The notes beneath the pieces were generated by a model that was not told the DNA's origin, made no database searches, and saw only the letters and a program-made list of their open reading frames with translations. This document shows positions 15,263-25,104 of a stretch of 36,922 nucleotides of DNA, in pieces (the first letter of the stretch is position 1; every line of letters begins with the position of its first letter). Made by a program: the position numbers and the translations under genes. Source of the DNA: a virus. The stretch is from IMG/VR virus record IMGVR_UViG_3300047333_000073, positions 1 to 36,922 of that record. One strand, 5' to 3'.

Positions 15263-15988
15263 GTGGCAACAGCCGGAAACATTATCCAGGACGCATTCCA
15301 AAGGCTAGGCATTTACGCGGCCGGCGAGACGATGACGGATGCGGACGCCGAGCGCGGCCTGTCGGTCCTCAACGATATGTTGGACATGTGGAGCAACGAG
15401 CAGCTTTTCTGCTATGCCAATCTTGAGCAGAACCTCACTCTGCAACCGGGCGTGCAGCAATACACCCTTGGGACTGGCGGCAGCGGTCTCAGCGTGCGGC
15501 CTCTCGACATCCGAAAAGGGCCTGGCGCTGCTTATATTACGGACCAGCAAGGGGACATTTATTACGTCGAGGTCGTGACGCAAGACGTGTGGAACCAGAT
15601 CGGATATCGGCTTTCCAATTCCAATCTGCCCGACACGATTTTCTATGACCCGCAATATCCGCTCGGGATTTTGAATGTATTCCCGATCCCGAGCATCGGA
15701 TATACGCTTTCGTTCGATAGCTTCTTGCAGCTTTCGGACTTTGCGAACCTACAGACGATCCTCACGTTTCCGCCAGGCTACAAGCAGGCGATGCAGACAT
15801 GTCTCGCGATCATGCTCGGGCCGGAATATAAGGGCGAGGGGTGGGAGCCGAGTTCGGCGCTGCAACAGCAGGCGATCGACGCAAAACGCGCGATCAAGAT
15901 CACCAACACCAAACCCCTGACCGCCATTTTTGATGCGGCGATCGTCGCGCGGGCACAGTCGAGCTATAATATCTATCGGGGGCGCTGA
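15263..15988 (+). CDS. P22 gp4-like tail accessory / head-tail connector protein
   Basis: A 241-residue protein of the P22 gp4-like (tail accessory factor) family. The N-terminal helical part reads IIQDAFQRLGIYAAGETMTD and GLSVLNDMLDMWSNEQ (residues about 7-45), a diagnostic pattern of these adaptors. In P22 gp4 has 166 residues; this one carries an extra beta-rich middle (about 60-150). It should bind beneath the portal ring and close the packaged head. The GTG at 15263 lies two bases after the previous stop. It is coupled to the gp10-like gene by TGATG. Confidence 0.87.
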   Translation: MATAGNIIQDAFQRLGIYAAGETMTDADAERGLSVLNDMLDMWSNEQLFCYANLEQNLTLQPGVQQYTLGTGGSGLSVRPLDIRKGPGAAYITDQQGDIYYVEVVTQDVWNQIGYRLSNSNLPDTIFYDPQYPLGILNVFPIPSIGYTLSFDSFLQLSDFANLQTILTFPPGYKQAMQTCLAIMLGPEYKGEGWEPSSALQQQAIDAKRAIKITNTKPLTAIFDAAIVARAQSSYNIYRGR

Positions 15989-17469
15989 TGCGCACGCCGT
16001 TCTTTGGGCCGAGTTATTCGGCGAAATACACCAACATCGCCGCGAATCGCCTGCTCAACCTTTACCCCGAAATCGTGGAGGTCGAGGGCGCAGGCAAAGA
16101 CATCGGCGCGTTCCGACTAGCGCCCGGTCTCGACCCGTATTTGACCATCGGCACCGGCCCGATCCGCGGGATGTTCGTGCTTGCGACGATTCTTATTATC
16201 GTCTCGGGCGCGTCGGTTTACTACGTCAATTCGGCAGGCGCGGTGACCGGATGCGGCACGATGACGACCAGCACGAGCGGGCCTGTCAGCATCATCGGCA
16301 ACGTGATCGGCTCGACGGGCCAGGTGGTGGTGTTCGACGGCGTCGCGGGATGGCTGGTTCTTTTCAACAACCTGGTTCTTTCGGGGTTCGGGCAACTCAA
16401 CCTGCCCTTCAGCAATGCGGCACCTTACGGTCCGCCGGTGTCCGCGACATACCAGGACACGTTCGGCCTTGTGAACGTAAATGGGTCGAATCTTTGGTAT
16501 CAGAGCAATCCAGGCGATCTTTCGACCTGGGCGCCGCTGAATTTTTCGGCGGCAGATGCGTTTCCAGACAATGTCCTGGCGATCATATCGGTTCATCAGG
16601 AAATCTGGCTTCTCAAGCAGTTCGACACCGAAGTCTGGTATGATGCAGGCAATTCTGGCTTTTCGTTCTCTCGGTTATCAGGAACGTTCATCGAAAGCGG
16701 CATCGTCGCACCCTTCTCGCTAGTCAAGGGCGGTCAGGCTTTGTTCTGGCTGTCGAATAATCCGCAAGGCTCTGGCATCGCGTTGATGGCGACAGGTTAC
16801 GATCCAACTAGGATTTCCACACATCCTCTTGAAGCGCTTTGGCGCACCTATCCGACGATGAGCGACGCGCTCGGATGGTGCTATCAGCAAGAGGGGCATC
16901 TTTTTTACGTCCTCACGTTCCCGACGGCCAACGCGACGTGGGTATACGATGCCACGGCATCCGCGCAACTCGGACAGCCGTGTTGGCACCAGCGTTCAGC
17001 GTTCGAGAACGGCCAAGATAATAGGCATTGGGGCAACTGCTTCGCATCGTTTGCGGGGTTGCAACTCGTAGGCGATTATCGGAACGCGAATGTCTACGCA
17101 ATGAACCCTGCTACGCTGACCGACAACGGCTCACAACGGCGATGGCTGCGGTCGTGGCGGGCGCTCGCTAAGCCTTCCGAACAGCCAGTGAAGTTTTCGT
17201 CTTTGCGCCTCGACATGCTTACAGGGATCGGCACGCCATCTGGCAGCGAGCCACAGGCGCCGCAGGTGTCGCTGCGCTGGTCGGACGATGGCGGCTATAA
17301 ATGGACGCCGTACGTCCAGCGCGACGCTGGTCAGCTTGGGGCCAACGCAAAGCGGGTGAAGTGGAACCAGCTGGGCAGCACGCGGCGTAACCACGGTCTC
17401 GACCGGGTTTTTGAGATTTCGTCTTCCGATCCTTTTGCGGTGTCTTTGATCGGCGCGGAACTCGAATGA
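15988..17469 (+). CDS. P22 gp10-like packaged-DNA stabilisation protein
   Basis: A 493-residue protein (P22 gp10 has 472). The start FFGPSYSAKYTNIAANRLLN, then YPEIVE..GAGKDIGAFRLAPGL, is typical of the gp10 family, which forms the tail hub below gp4 and holds fibres or spikes. The rest is beta-rich. It overlaps the gp4-like gene by one base and the tail-fibre gene by four, consistent with a head-closure and tail module. No truncation is seen. Confidence 0.87.
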   Translation: MRTPFFGPSYSAKYTNIAANRLLNLYPEIVEVEGAGKDIGAFRLAPGLDPYLTIGTGPIRGMFVLATILIIVSGASVYYVNSAGAVTGCGTMTTSTSGPVSIIGNVIGSTGQVVVFDGVAGWLVLFNNLVLSGFGQLNLPFSNAAPYGPPVSATYQDTFGLVNVNGSNLWYQSNPGDLSTWAPLNFSAADAFPDNVLAIISVHQEIWLLKQFDTEVWYDAGNSGFSFSRLSGTFIESGIVAPFSLVKGGQALFWLSNNPQGSGIALMATGYDPTRISTHPLEALWRTYPTMSDALGWCYQQEGHLFYVLTFPTANATWVYDATASAQLGQPCWHQRSAFENGQDNRHWGNCFASFAGLQLVGDYRNANVYAMNPATLTDNGSQRRWLRSWRALAKPSEQPVKFSSLRLDMLTGIGTPSGSEPQAPQVSLRWSDDGGYKWTPYVQRDAGQLGANAKRVKWNQLGSTRRNHGLDRVFEISSSDPFAVSLIGAELE

Positions 17470-19685
17470 GCGGAGCGGGGTCAAACTATCCGCCGACCAG
17501 GTCGCCGGTTATCAACCAGGGGCAGAATACCGTGTCAAGGGAGTGGCTGCGGTACTTTCTGACGCTTGGGACGAGCAAAGATGCTGGCGGCAGTGTACCG
17601 GCGCCAACACCAGGAACAGCGCTGGATTTTATCCGCATCAATGCCGCAGGCAACGCGTATGAGGTCCAGACGCCGGCGCAGGTCTTGGCGGATATCGGTG
17701 CGCTGACGCTGGCCGAGGCGGAAGCGCTTTTCGAGCCGCTGCTTGACAACATTGAGATCAAATACGGGAATTACCAAGTCACGCTTGCCGATACCGGACT
17801 CGCCATTCTGATGGCTACGCCAGGCACGACATGCGTTCTGCCAGGAAACATGCAGCCCGGCGTCAAGGTGTTTATCGCCGCGGGCGCCATCAACGTGAAA
17901 GTCTTCGCCGATGGCAACGGATTTCTAAATGGCGTGCAGGGCGGTTATGTCACGATTCTCATGGGCCAAGGCGCGTATTGCGAAGTAGTGAAAAACGACT
18001 CCGGCATGGGAGCGTACTGGACAGCGACGTACAATCTTATTTTCCAAGGCCCGGGTGTTCCTGCGATTTACGAGCCGCCGGGCACTGTTTATGTGCGAGA
18101 TGATGAAGCCGGTCAGGTGATTGACAGGGTTTATGTGTCGAATGGATTTTCTGGCAACCTTCCTTTGGTTCAGAATCAAGACGGCGCAATCCATCAATAC
18201 ATTTTTAATGAAACAAGCGGCACGACCCTCGTTGACACCGGCACTTCGCCGATGAACGGCACATACACCGCGCCATTTGCGTTGGAAGCGCCCGGTTTAG
18301 TTTTCGGCCAAGAATATTCAGCCAATATCGAAAATTCAGGATACGCAACTCTGCCGTTTGATGAACCTCCAATGGGCGTTGGCGGGGCTTTTTCCGTTGA
18401 AATTGTTTTCGAGCCATCGGCTATTAGTCCGACCGGTCGCGTTTTTAACAATGCTCGTACTGACGTTAGTAACACAGGGTTTTGTCTTGGCCTTGGCCAA
18501 AGCAGCGACATTTTTGGGGGTTTCATCGCATTTGGAACTCAACATTACTCAATAAATTTCACAAATCCATTCACGACTGGAAGCCTAAACCACATCGTTA
18601 TGACTTACGATGGCACGACAATGGCGGTTTATCAAAACGGCGTCATCTGCGGAACTCTCGTCCCCAGCGGTGCTTACGTTCCTGGCGGCAATCCGATCCA
18701 ATTCGGACAAAACGCCGGCAATCCCGGACATGACTTTGCGCCTGGACAATACCAGTGCGCCGCGATGTATAATTACGCGCTGACTGCGGCCCAAGTTCTA
18801 AACCATTGGCTCAACGTCGAAGGACTCTCTCCATCTTGGTCAGACGTGCAAGCGCAAACGATTCAAAACTCGGCGGGACTTTTCGTCGGAACTGTGAACT
18901 CTTGGGAGCCGGGCCAGTACATAAATTTATCTGTGTCTAATGAAATTGTGACGATAAGTTCGTCTATCGGCGTAGAGGTTGCCGGAACTCTATTTTCAAC
19001 CCTTGCCGCCGGACCCAACATCACGCTTGGCGGCACGTCGCCGGACTTAACCATAAGTTCGTCTATTGGCGTGGAGGTCGCAGGAACATTGTTTCCCACT
19101 CTGCACGCAGGCGCGAATATAACCTTCGGGGGCGCAACACCCGATCTAACTATCAGTTCCTCTGGGGGTTCTGCCTCCGGCACCCTTGGGGTCGAATACG
19201 CGGGCACCCTCTACCCAACTCTCGCCGCCGGCACAAACATCGCCCTGACGCCCGGCACCGGCACAGCAGCCAGTAATCTGACAATCTCATCATCTGGGGG
19301 CGGGGGGCTTGGAACAAATTACTATTCCAAAGCGACGTCGGTTCAATCAATTCCCTCAAGCACAAACGAAACAATAACTGGGTGTGTTTTGACCATTCCA
19401 GGATCAACCGTGGTGCGTATATTTGCAGTTTCATTTTTCTGTATGTGTAGCGGGGGAATTTCTGGCGAGGCAAACGCTCAAATTGTGCTCGATTCTTCTG
19501 GCTATACATCAATCGGTTATTATACCTCTGATGGAACAAACAAATCCTCGTCGGTTGTCGGTTTTGTGACAGTCCCAGGTGACGGCGCGTCACACACAAT
19601 CAGTGGAACTTCATATTTTGACGTTGCAACATCAACTTTCGGAACGCCTTACTTTCCAAGTATCAGCGCGACGCAAATAGCATGA
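17466..19685 (+). CDS. Tail fibre with LamG-like domain and internal repeats
   Basis: A 739-residue probable receptor-binding or fibre protein. Residues 1-90 hold an adaptor-like segment (VSREWLRYFLTLGTS). About 240-450 is a concanavalin/LamG-like fold (HQYIFNETSGTTLVD ... LNHIVMTYDGTTMAVYQNG ... YNYALTAAQV), likely carbohydrate-binding. About 499-620 holds three GVE-V/Y-AGTL-F/Y-x-TL-x-AG-x-NI repeats separated by LTISSS, resembling shaft repeats. The C-terminal 120 residues are beta-rich with no autoprotease motif recognised. The base composition is more AT-rich than neighbouring capsid genes, as often seen for exchanged host-range genes. Confidence 0.83.
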   Translation: MSGAGSNYPPTRSPVINQGQNTVSREWLRYFLTLGTSKDAGGSVPAPTPGTALDFIRINAAGNAYEVQTPAQVLADIGALTLAEAEALFEPLLDNIEIKYGNYQVTLADTGLAILMATPGTTCVLPGNMQPGVKVFIAAGAINVKVFADGNGFLNGVQGGYVTILMGQGAYCEVVKNDSGMGAYWTATYNLIFQGPGVPAIYEPPGTVYVRDDEAGQVIDRVYVSNGFSGNLPLVQNQDGAIHQYIFNETSGTTLVDTGTSPMNGTYTAPFALEAPGLVFGQEYSANIENSGYATLPFDEPPMGVGGAFSVEIVFEPSAISPTGRVFNNARTDVSNTGFCLGLGQSSDIFGGFIAFGTQHYSINFTNPFTTGSLNHIVMTYDGTTMAVYQNGVICGTLVPSGAYVPGGNPIQFGQNAGNPGHDFAPGQYQCAAMYNYALTAAQVLNHWLNVEGLSPSWSDVQAQTIQNSAGLFVGTVNSWEPGQYINLSVSNEIVTISSSIGVEVAGTLFSTLAAGPNITLGGTSPDLTISSSIGVEVAGTLFPTLHAGANITFGGATPDLTISSSGGSASGTLGVEYAGTLYPTLAAGTNIALTPGTGTAASNLTISSSGGGGLGTNYYSKATSVQSIPSSTNETITGCVLTIPGSTVVRIFAVSFFCMCSGGISGEANAQIVLDSSGYTSIGYYTSDGTNKSSSVVGFVTVPGDGASHTISGTSYFDVATSTFGTPYFPSISATQIA

Positions 19686-19732
19686 GCAAGGAAGCCCCCT
19701 AAAATGCCCCTCCAAGGCGATATAACCTGCAA

Positions 19733-20305
19733 ATGACACAGCCGTTTTTGATCACTGGCCTGCCGCGAAGCCGCACCGCTTGGCTTTCGGCGGTATGCAA
19801 TCTCAATCAGCACGCAATATGCCATCACGAGCCGATCCAGAACCTCAAACATTGGCATGAGGCGTTGAGTTTATGGGAAATGCGAGGATACACTTATACC
19901 GGAATTTCCGATTCTTCGCTCGGTTTTCACCTGCCTGAAATTTTACGCCTTCACTCGCCAAACACCTTGGTCATCTTGCGAGACAGAGAGGCCGTGGAGG
20001 CGTCCCTTGAGGCGATGGGTGTCTATGCCGGGAATTACTGCCGCCTCTTGCACAGCCGCATTCAGGCCGCTCTGAGACACCCCCTCGTCATGGCGGTTGG
20101 ATTTGAAGAATTGCGCGATCCGAATGTGGTTTGCGACGCGCTGCAATGGTTGATGCTTGGCTGCGAGGTTGATCGTGAGAAGGTGGCGGCGATGTGCCGG
20201 TTCAACATAACTGTGGACGTGGATCAGATTAGGGACAAGGCCATCGCCGCCAATCCGGACGACATTCTCGGCGCCGACGTGGCCAACATTTTGAGGGCGA
20301 TGTGA
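19733..20305 (+). CDS. Sulfotransferase-like P-loop enzyme
   Basis: A 190-residue protein with an N-terminal LITGLPRSRTAWLSAV (6-21). This matches the 5'-phosphosulfate-binding loop of PAPS-dependent sulfotransferases (GxPRSxTT/S-type), and a later LRDREAVEASLEAMG segment resembles the 3'-phosphate-binding site. It is shorter than typical cellular sulfotransferases. It is coupled by GTGA to a dioxygenase-like gene and lies between the fibre and ejection genes, so it may modify a virion or host-surface component. Substrate unknown. Confidence 0.72.
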   Translation: MTQPFLITGLPRSRTAWLSAVCNLNQHAICHHEPIQNLKHWHEALSLWEMRGYTYTGISDSSLGFHLPEILRLHSPNTLVILRDREAVEASLEAMGVYAGNYCRLLHSRIQAALRHPLVMAVGFEELRDPNVVCDALQWLMLGCEVDREKVAAMCRFNITVDVDQIRDKAIAANPDDILGADVANILRAM

Positions 20306-20883
20306 ATTTTATACCCATTACGCATGTTGATCCGACTTTGATTCTGCACCAGATCGACGCACGGCCCGATTTATGGGACCAGCGACCCGAACGCCGCACC
20401 GCGCCGGGGACGCCTCATTCCGGCATGACCGATATATGGGTGCGTTACAATCACCCCGACCGTCTCACCAAGCCCGGTTTTAACGATGAGCATGTGCCGA
20501 CCAATTATCCGGCATGGTATGCGCTGCCGGCGGTCCGCCGGGTCTGCCTAGGGTTGATGGCGCTCGTTGAGGGCGAAATGCTGGGCGGCGTGCTGATAAC
20601 CCGCATCCCCCACAGCCATAGCATCGCGCGCCACGTCGACCGGGGATGGCATGTCGATTATTTCCAGAAATTCTACGTGGCGTTGCGTTCTGCGCCGGGC
20701 GCAGTGTTCCATTGCGAAGCGGATGGCAAACAGGATAGTTTATGCCCTGAACCCGGCGCGGTGCATCTTTTCGACAACCGTAAGCCGCATTGGGTTACAA
20801 ACGACTCGGGTCAGGACCGCATGACGCTCATTGTTTGCATCAGGACAGAAAAGGAGTTTGGCCAATGCCTTTCGCCGCTGTAG
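20302..20883 (+). CDS. Aspartyl/asparaginyl beta-hydroxylase-like dioxygenase
   Basis: A 193-residue double-stranded beta-helix protein. SHSIARHVDRGWHVDYF (about 104-120) supplies an HxD-type iron ligand pair, and HLFDNRKPHWVTNDSGQDRM supplies the distal His and a 2-oxoglutarate-binding Arg. This pattern is seen in Asp/Asn beta-hydroxylase-like Fe(II)/2-oxoglutarate oxygenases. The GTG at 20302 overlaps the sulfotransferase stop. The exact iron ligands should be confirmed by alignment. It probably oxidises a protein side chain or small molecule; the target is unknown. Confidence 0.68.
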   Translation: MNFIPITHVDPTLILHQIDARPDLWDQRPERRTAPGTPHSGMTDIWVRYNHPDRLTKPGFNDEHVPTNYPAWYALPAVRRVCLGLMALVEGEMLGGVLITRIPHSHSIARHVDRGWHVDYFQKFYVALRSAPGAVFHCEADGKQDSLCPEPGAVHLFDNRKPHWVTNDSGQDRMTLIVCIRTEKEFGQCLSPL

Positions 20884-21584
20884 GAGCCGCCGCGGCCGTC
20901 GCAAGCGCGGGCATGGACATCTATTCCGGAATCAGCGCTGGGGGAGCCGCGAACAAGGCGTCCGCGCAACAGCAGGCCGCGATCAACGCGGCGAATAATT
21001 CGCTCGGAACAAATTACGGGGCGGCGGAGGGCTATCTTTCGCCTTACGCCAGCACCGGCACCGAGGCGAACAGCCTGCTTAAGCAAATGATGACCAACCC
21101 GTCAGCGTTTCAAGCGGGTTTTCAGGCGTCGCCGGGGTATCAGTATAATTTGCAGCAGCAGCAAGGTGCGATCAACAATAGCGCGGCGGCGCGCGGGGGT
21201 TTGGCCGGCGGCAACACCCTTATGGCGTTGCAGAACAATGCGAGCGGCTTAGCTGACCAGGATTATCAGCAGTACATTTCGAACCTGATGAGCAACGCCA
21301 ATATGGGAATGTCCGCCGATCAGGGCATCGCGCAACTACAAGCGCAATACGGGCAGAACATCTCGAACAATCTGCTCGGCATCGGCGCGTCGCAGTCCGC
21401 CGCCACCGTGACCGGCAACAACGCCATGAACAGCGGCATAAGCGGCGCGATCGGGAACATCGCGGGCATTACGCCGTCGCAATATCAAGGCCTCGGCAAC
21501 GCGCTTGGCAGTGTGTTCGCGGTCAACCAAGGCCCTGTGACTGCGGGCCAGTTCACGCAGAACACTACGCCGGGGCTCTACTGA
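20865..21584 (+). CDS. Putative DNA ejection (internal virion) protein
   Basis: A 239-residue Ala/Gly/Asn/Gln-rich protein. The ATG at 20865 is set by the AAGGAG at 20851-20856. A hydrophobic glycine-rich start (MPFAAVGAAAAVASAGMDIY) precedes a helical region with SLGTNYGAAEGYLSPYASTG. This is typical of phage virion proteins that form a channel across the cell envelope, in the position of P22 gp7. It overlaps the dioxygenase gene by 19 bases and joins the next ejection-type gene by TGATG. Confidence 0.72.
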   Translation: MPFAAVGAAAAVASAGMDIYSGISAGGAANKASAQQQAAINAANNSLGTNYGAAEGYLSPYASTGTEANSLLKQMMTNPSAFQAGFQASPGYQYNLQQQQGAINNSAAARGGLAGGNTLMALQNNASGLADQDYQQYISNLMSNANMGMSADQGIAQLQAQYGQNISNNLLGIGASQSAATVTGNNAMNSGISGAIGNIAGITPSQYQGLGNALGSVFAVNQGPVTAGQFTQNTTPGLY

Positions 21585-23311
21585 TGTTTTCTACCTACGC
21601 CAATATCATCGGCAAAAGCGGTCAGTTGCCGCCGCCGGCGATCGACGCGCAGACCATTCAGCAGATTCAAAGCAATGCGCTCGCCCTACAAAAGCAGCAG
21701 CAGGACGCGCAAGCCCAAAACGCGCTCGCTAAGCTGTATCAAAATCCCGCCAACGTACAGAATGGCATGCTGACCCAGAACGCGCTCGCGCAGGTGATGG
21801 GTATCGACCCCGCTACGGGGATCGCGTTGCAGCAACAGCAGCTTAAAACCAAGGACGCGCAGGTCGGCGTGGCTTCGGATCAGCAGTCGTATCTGGCGAG
21901 CAACGTGCTTACTCCTGCCATGGAAGCCTATCAAAACGCGCTCAAGACCATGCCGCAGACCGCCGCAATGCAGGTCGCTCAACAGGTTTATTCGGCGTCG
22001 CTTTCCGCAGCGAAATCTTCGGGCGTATTTTCGTCGGATCAATCCGACCAAATGCCGCAAAATTTCGACCCCAATCGCATCGGCGGCGCGCTCGAAAGCT
22101 ATTCCGATTATCAGAAACAGCAGGAACAACAGAGCGCTCTGCAACAGAAATCGGATTACGACGACCAGCTTTTGGCGATTGACAACGCCAAAATCGGCAT
22201 TACGGCGGCAAACGATGGCCTAAACGCGCCGGGGGGGGCTACACTAAATCCCTCGCCAGGCACGTCCGGCGCTAATCTAAACCCGCCTGTTACGCAGCAA
22301 GACCAAGACGACATTAATAGCTTGCTTGGGCCGATTCCGGCGTCCGCTGGCGGCGCGAGCGCTGGTACGGCCCAGCCGCCGCAAACCGCTCCATCCATCA
22401 AACCAGTTCCAGGGTATAGCCTGCCAGCAACCCAAGCGATGGTCCAACAATACCTCACGACCGGCAAAGCCCCGAATTTTGGCGGTGGAGGCATCGGTCG
22501 GAGGCAAAACGAGGCGTTCATGAACGCGGTGGGGGCAGCGCAGTCCGCAGCCGCTTCGCCGGACGCAAAGCCAGACCCCGAGGTCATGTCGCTTGCTCAA
22601 AGCATGGCGAATTACCAGACTCCGCCGCCTTCCGATCAGGCTTTGGGCCGATATCCGATGATCGCGCAGGCATGGACGCAAGCTCAAAAGCTAAATCCAA
22701 GCCTTTCCGCGGCAAATTACCCCGCCGTAGCGCAGTCGCTCAAGAATTTTGACACCGGCGTCCAAGGCAACGCCACGCGGTCGTTGAACGTGGGGATTCA
22801 GCACTTGGACGTTCTAAGCGACGCCGCGACCGCTCTCGGCAATGGGGACACGCAAAAACTGAATTCCCTGTCCCAAACTTTTGAGGAGCAGTTCGGTTCG
22901 TCGGTCCCGACAAACTTCGATGTGACCAAGCAGCTTGTCGGCGACGAGATCGCCAAGGCGATCGTGGGCGGTCCAACCGCGCAGGCCGATCGTGAAAAGG
23001 CGCAAGACATTTTGAGCCGCGTCAATTCGCCGCAGCAACTTTCCGGCGCGATCGGCCAGATCAAGCGTTTAATGGCCGGTCAGCTTGTCGGACTTCGCCA
23101 GCAGTTTACCAGTTCAACAAACGCACCGGCATCCGTGTTCGACGCCAAATTGCTTCCGACGACCGTTGATGAACTGAACGCCGTGAGCGCGTCGGATAAC
23201 GCGTCCCAGCCCCAAAGCGTGGCCTCGCCGCCCGCCGTAGGCACAGTCATGCAGGGCTACCGATTCAACGGCGGCGATCCGTCCGACCCCGCTTCGTGGT
23301 CCAAGGTGTGA
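21584..23311 (+). CDS. Putative DNA ejection protein, Gln-rich
   Basis: A 575-residue protein, very rich in Gln, Ala and Asn, with long helices (ALALQKQQQDAQAQNALAKL near residues 31-50) and a low-complexity Pro/Gly/Ser middle (about 205-280). It occupies the place of P22 gp20, one of three proteins released into the host ahead of DNA. No enzymatic motif is seen. It is linked by one-base TGATG overlaps to both neighbours. Confidence 0.7.
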   Translation: MFSTYANIIGKSGQLPPPAIDAQTIQQIQSNALALQKQQQDAQAQNALAKLYQNPANVQNGMLTQNALAQVMGIDPATGIALQQQQLKTKDAQVGVASDQQSYLASNVLTPAMEAYQNALKTMPQTAAMQVAQQVYSASLSAAKSSGVFSSDQSDQMPQNFDPNRIGGALESYSDYQKQQEQQSALQQKSDYDDQLLAIDNAKIGITAANDGLNAPGGATLNPSPGTSGANLNPPVTQQDQDDINSLLGPIPASAGGASAGTAQPPQTAPSIKPVPGYSLPATQAMVQQYLTTGKAPNFGGGGIGRRQNEAFMNAVGAAQSAAASPDAKPDPEVMSLAQSMANYQTPPPSDQALGRYPMIAQAWTQAQKLNPSLSAANYPAVAQSLKNFDTGVQGNATRSLNVGIQHLDVLSDAATALGNGDTQKLNSLSQTFEEQFGSSVPTNFDVTKQLVGDEIAKAIVGGPTAQADREKAQDILSRVNSPQQLSGAIGQIKRLMAGQLVGLRQQFTSSTNAPASVFDAKLLPTTVDELNAVSASDNASQPQSVASPPAVGTVMQGYRFNGGDPSDPASWSKV

Positions 23312-25053
23312 TGCCGGATTCCGGGCCTTGGACGCAGTTTCAAGCCTCCGCGCCTCCGGCCGGCCCTTGGACTCAATTCTCCGCGGCGCCAAACGATCCC
23401 GACGCGCCAAAGCAATCCGCTCAGCTTTCCGGGCCTTTCGGCGGTGGCAAAGTCGGTCAAGCACTAGAGTCGTTCGGTTTGGGCGTTGATGAAGGTGGCG
23501 CCGGCTTGGACGATTTTATCGCGCACATGCTGCCGTTTTCGGGGCTTCAACAGCGCGAGGATGCTGAGGTTGAAAAGTTCAAAGACCGCGAGGCGTCAGA
23601 TCGCGCCGTCGAAGGAAAAAGCGGGACAGATTTTGCCAATGTCGCGGGTCAGATAGCAAGTCCGGTAAACTTTGTGCCCGTAGGCGACGTCGGCGCGGGC
23701 GTCGGATTGACCGAAAAACTCGCCAAATTGGCCGGGCAGGGCGCAGTCAGCGGCGCGGCTGCGCCAACCGACCCGCAAACCGGCAACTACCTGATGGATA
23801 AATTCAAGCAGATCGGCGAAGGCGCCGCCGCTTCCGGCGCTGGCGGCGCGATTTTGCACGGGTTCGGGCGCGCAATTCAAAACAGCGGCTCGACGGCGTC
23901 CGACATGCTCCGCAAGGAAGGCGTGACCATGACCCCAGGCCAAGCGCTGGGGGGCATTCCGAAACGGTTCGAAGATGCCGCCGCTAAATTCCCCGTAGTT
24001 GGCAACGTGATCCGCGGCGCGCAAAACCGCTCTTTGGAATCGTTCAACGTCGCGGCGGTCAATCGAGCGCTCGCGCCCATCGGCGAGGTGCTGCCGAAAG
24101 GCGTGAAAGCCGGGAACGATGCGATTTCCTACGCGCGCCAAAAGATCGGCGAGACCTACGACGCGCTGAACAGTCGGATGATCGGCAAACTCGACGCGCC
24201 ATTTTTGGGCGAAATCCAAAATCTTTCACAGATGGCAAAAAACTTGCCGATGCAACAGCGTTCGCAGTTCGGTCGGATTTTGCAGGACGAGGTTTTGTCG
24301 AGGTTTACCCCTTTGCAAACCTCACCGCTGGGTAATGCTTTGGCACTTGCCGGTCAAAGCGCTACAGCAGCCAACGGGGCGGCAGGCGGCGTCACAACAG
24401 GCCAGACCATCAAAGAAATCGAAAGCACTTTAGGCAGGCTCGCAAAGGGCATGATGCGATCGGACGATTACGACACGCAAAAGCTCGGCGGTGGCGTAAA
24501 AGAATTGCAGCAAGCGGTCATCAGGATGCGAGACCGGGTAAATCCGCAATATGCCGGCGAAATCCAAAAGGCAAATGCTGCCTATGCAAACTTCAAGCGC
24601 ATTCAGCGCGCGGCTTCGTCAGATGCGGCAAAAAACGGTGTTTTCACGCCGGCGCACCTGCTGAACGCTGCCAAAGCAGGGGATTTTTCAAAGGACAAGC
24701 GAGCGTTCAGCGAAGGCGACGCTTTAATGCAGGATTTGGCGGCGGCCGGAAAGGAAGTTCTGCCGAACAGCATCGCCGATAGCGGGACAGCAGAAAGACT
24801 TATGTGGGCCGGTTTGCCGGGCGCTGGCGTGACCGGCGCGCTGATGAACCCGCTTGCGACACTAGGAACTGCTGTTGGCGCCGCGGCGGCGGCAGTGCCT
24901 TACACGTCTGGCGGCATGGCGCTGCTATCGAAGTTTGGCGGACCCGCGACGCGCAATTATCTGGCGTCCCTTGCGCATGGCGCCACGCCATATGTCGCCG
25001 GGGGTCTGCGGACAGGCGTGACGGATGGCGCGAATCAACCCGGCAACCAATGA
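23311..25053 (+). CDS. Putative DNA ejection protein (gp16 position)
   Basis: A 580-residue protein. The ATG at 23311 overlaps the preceding stop (TGATG). It begins with a duplicated GPWTQF element (residues 5-10 and 22-27), then glycine/alanine-rich amphipathic stretches (AAASGAGGAILHGFGRAI) and a helical core (about 240-440). A hydrophobic Gly/Ala C-terminal region (about 500-540) could insert in membranes. Position and composition fit P22 gp16-type ejection proteins. No lytic transglycosylase motif is seen. Confidence 0.7.
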   Translation: MPDSGPWTQFQASAPPAGPWTQFSAAPNDPDAPKQSAQLSGPFGGGKVGQALESFGLGVDEGGAGLDDFIAHMLPFSGLQQREDAEVEKFKDREASDRAVEGKSGTDFANVAGQIASPVNFVPVGDVGAGVGLTEKLAKLAGQGAVSGAAAPTDPQTGNYLMDKFKQIGEGAAASGAGGAILHGFGRAIQNSGSTASDMLRKEGVTMTPGQALGGIPKRFEDAAAKFPVVGNVIRGAQNRSLESFNVAAVNRALAPIGEVLPKGVKAGNDAISYARQKIGETYDALNSRMIGKLDAPFLGEIQNLSQMAKNLPMQQRSQFGRILQDEVLSRFTPLQTSPLGNALALAGQSATAANGAAGGVTTGQTIKEIESTLGRLAKGMMRSDDYDTQKLGGGVKELQQAVIRMRDRVNPQYAGEIQKANAAYANFKRIQRAASSDAAKNGVFTPAHLLNAAKAGDFSKDKRAFSEGDALMQDLAAAGKEVLPNSIADSGTAERLMWAGLPGAGVTGALMNPLATLGTAVGAAAAAVPYTSGGMALLSKFGGPATRNYLASLAHGATPYVAGGLRTGVTDGANQPGNQ

Positions 25054-25104
25054 CACCACCATGCACTTGAACGCGATAAAATCGCCGGACCCCGGGTCTA
25101 TCAT

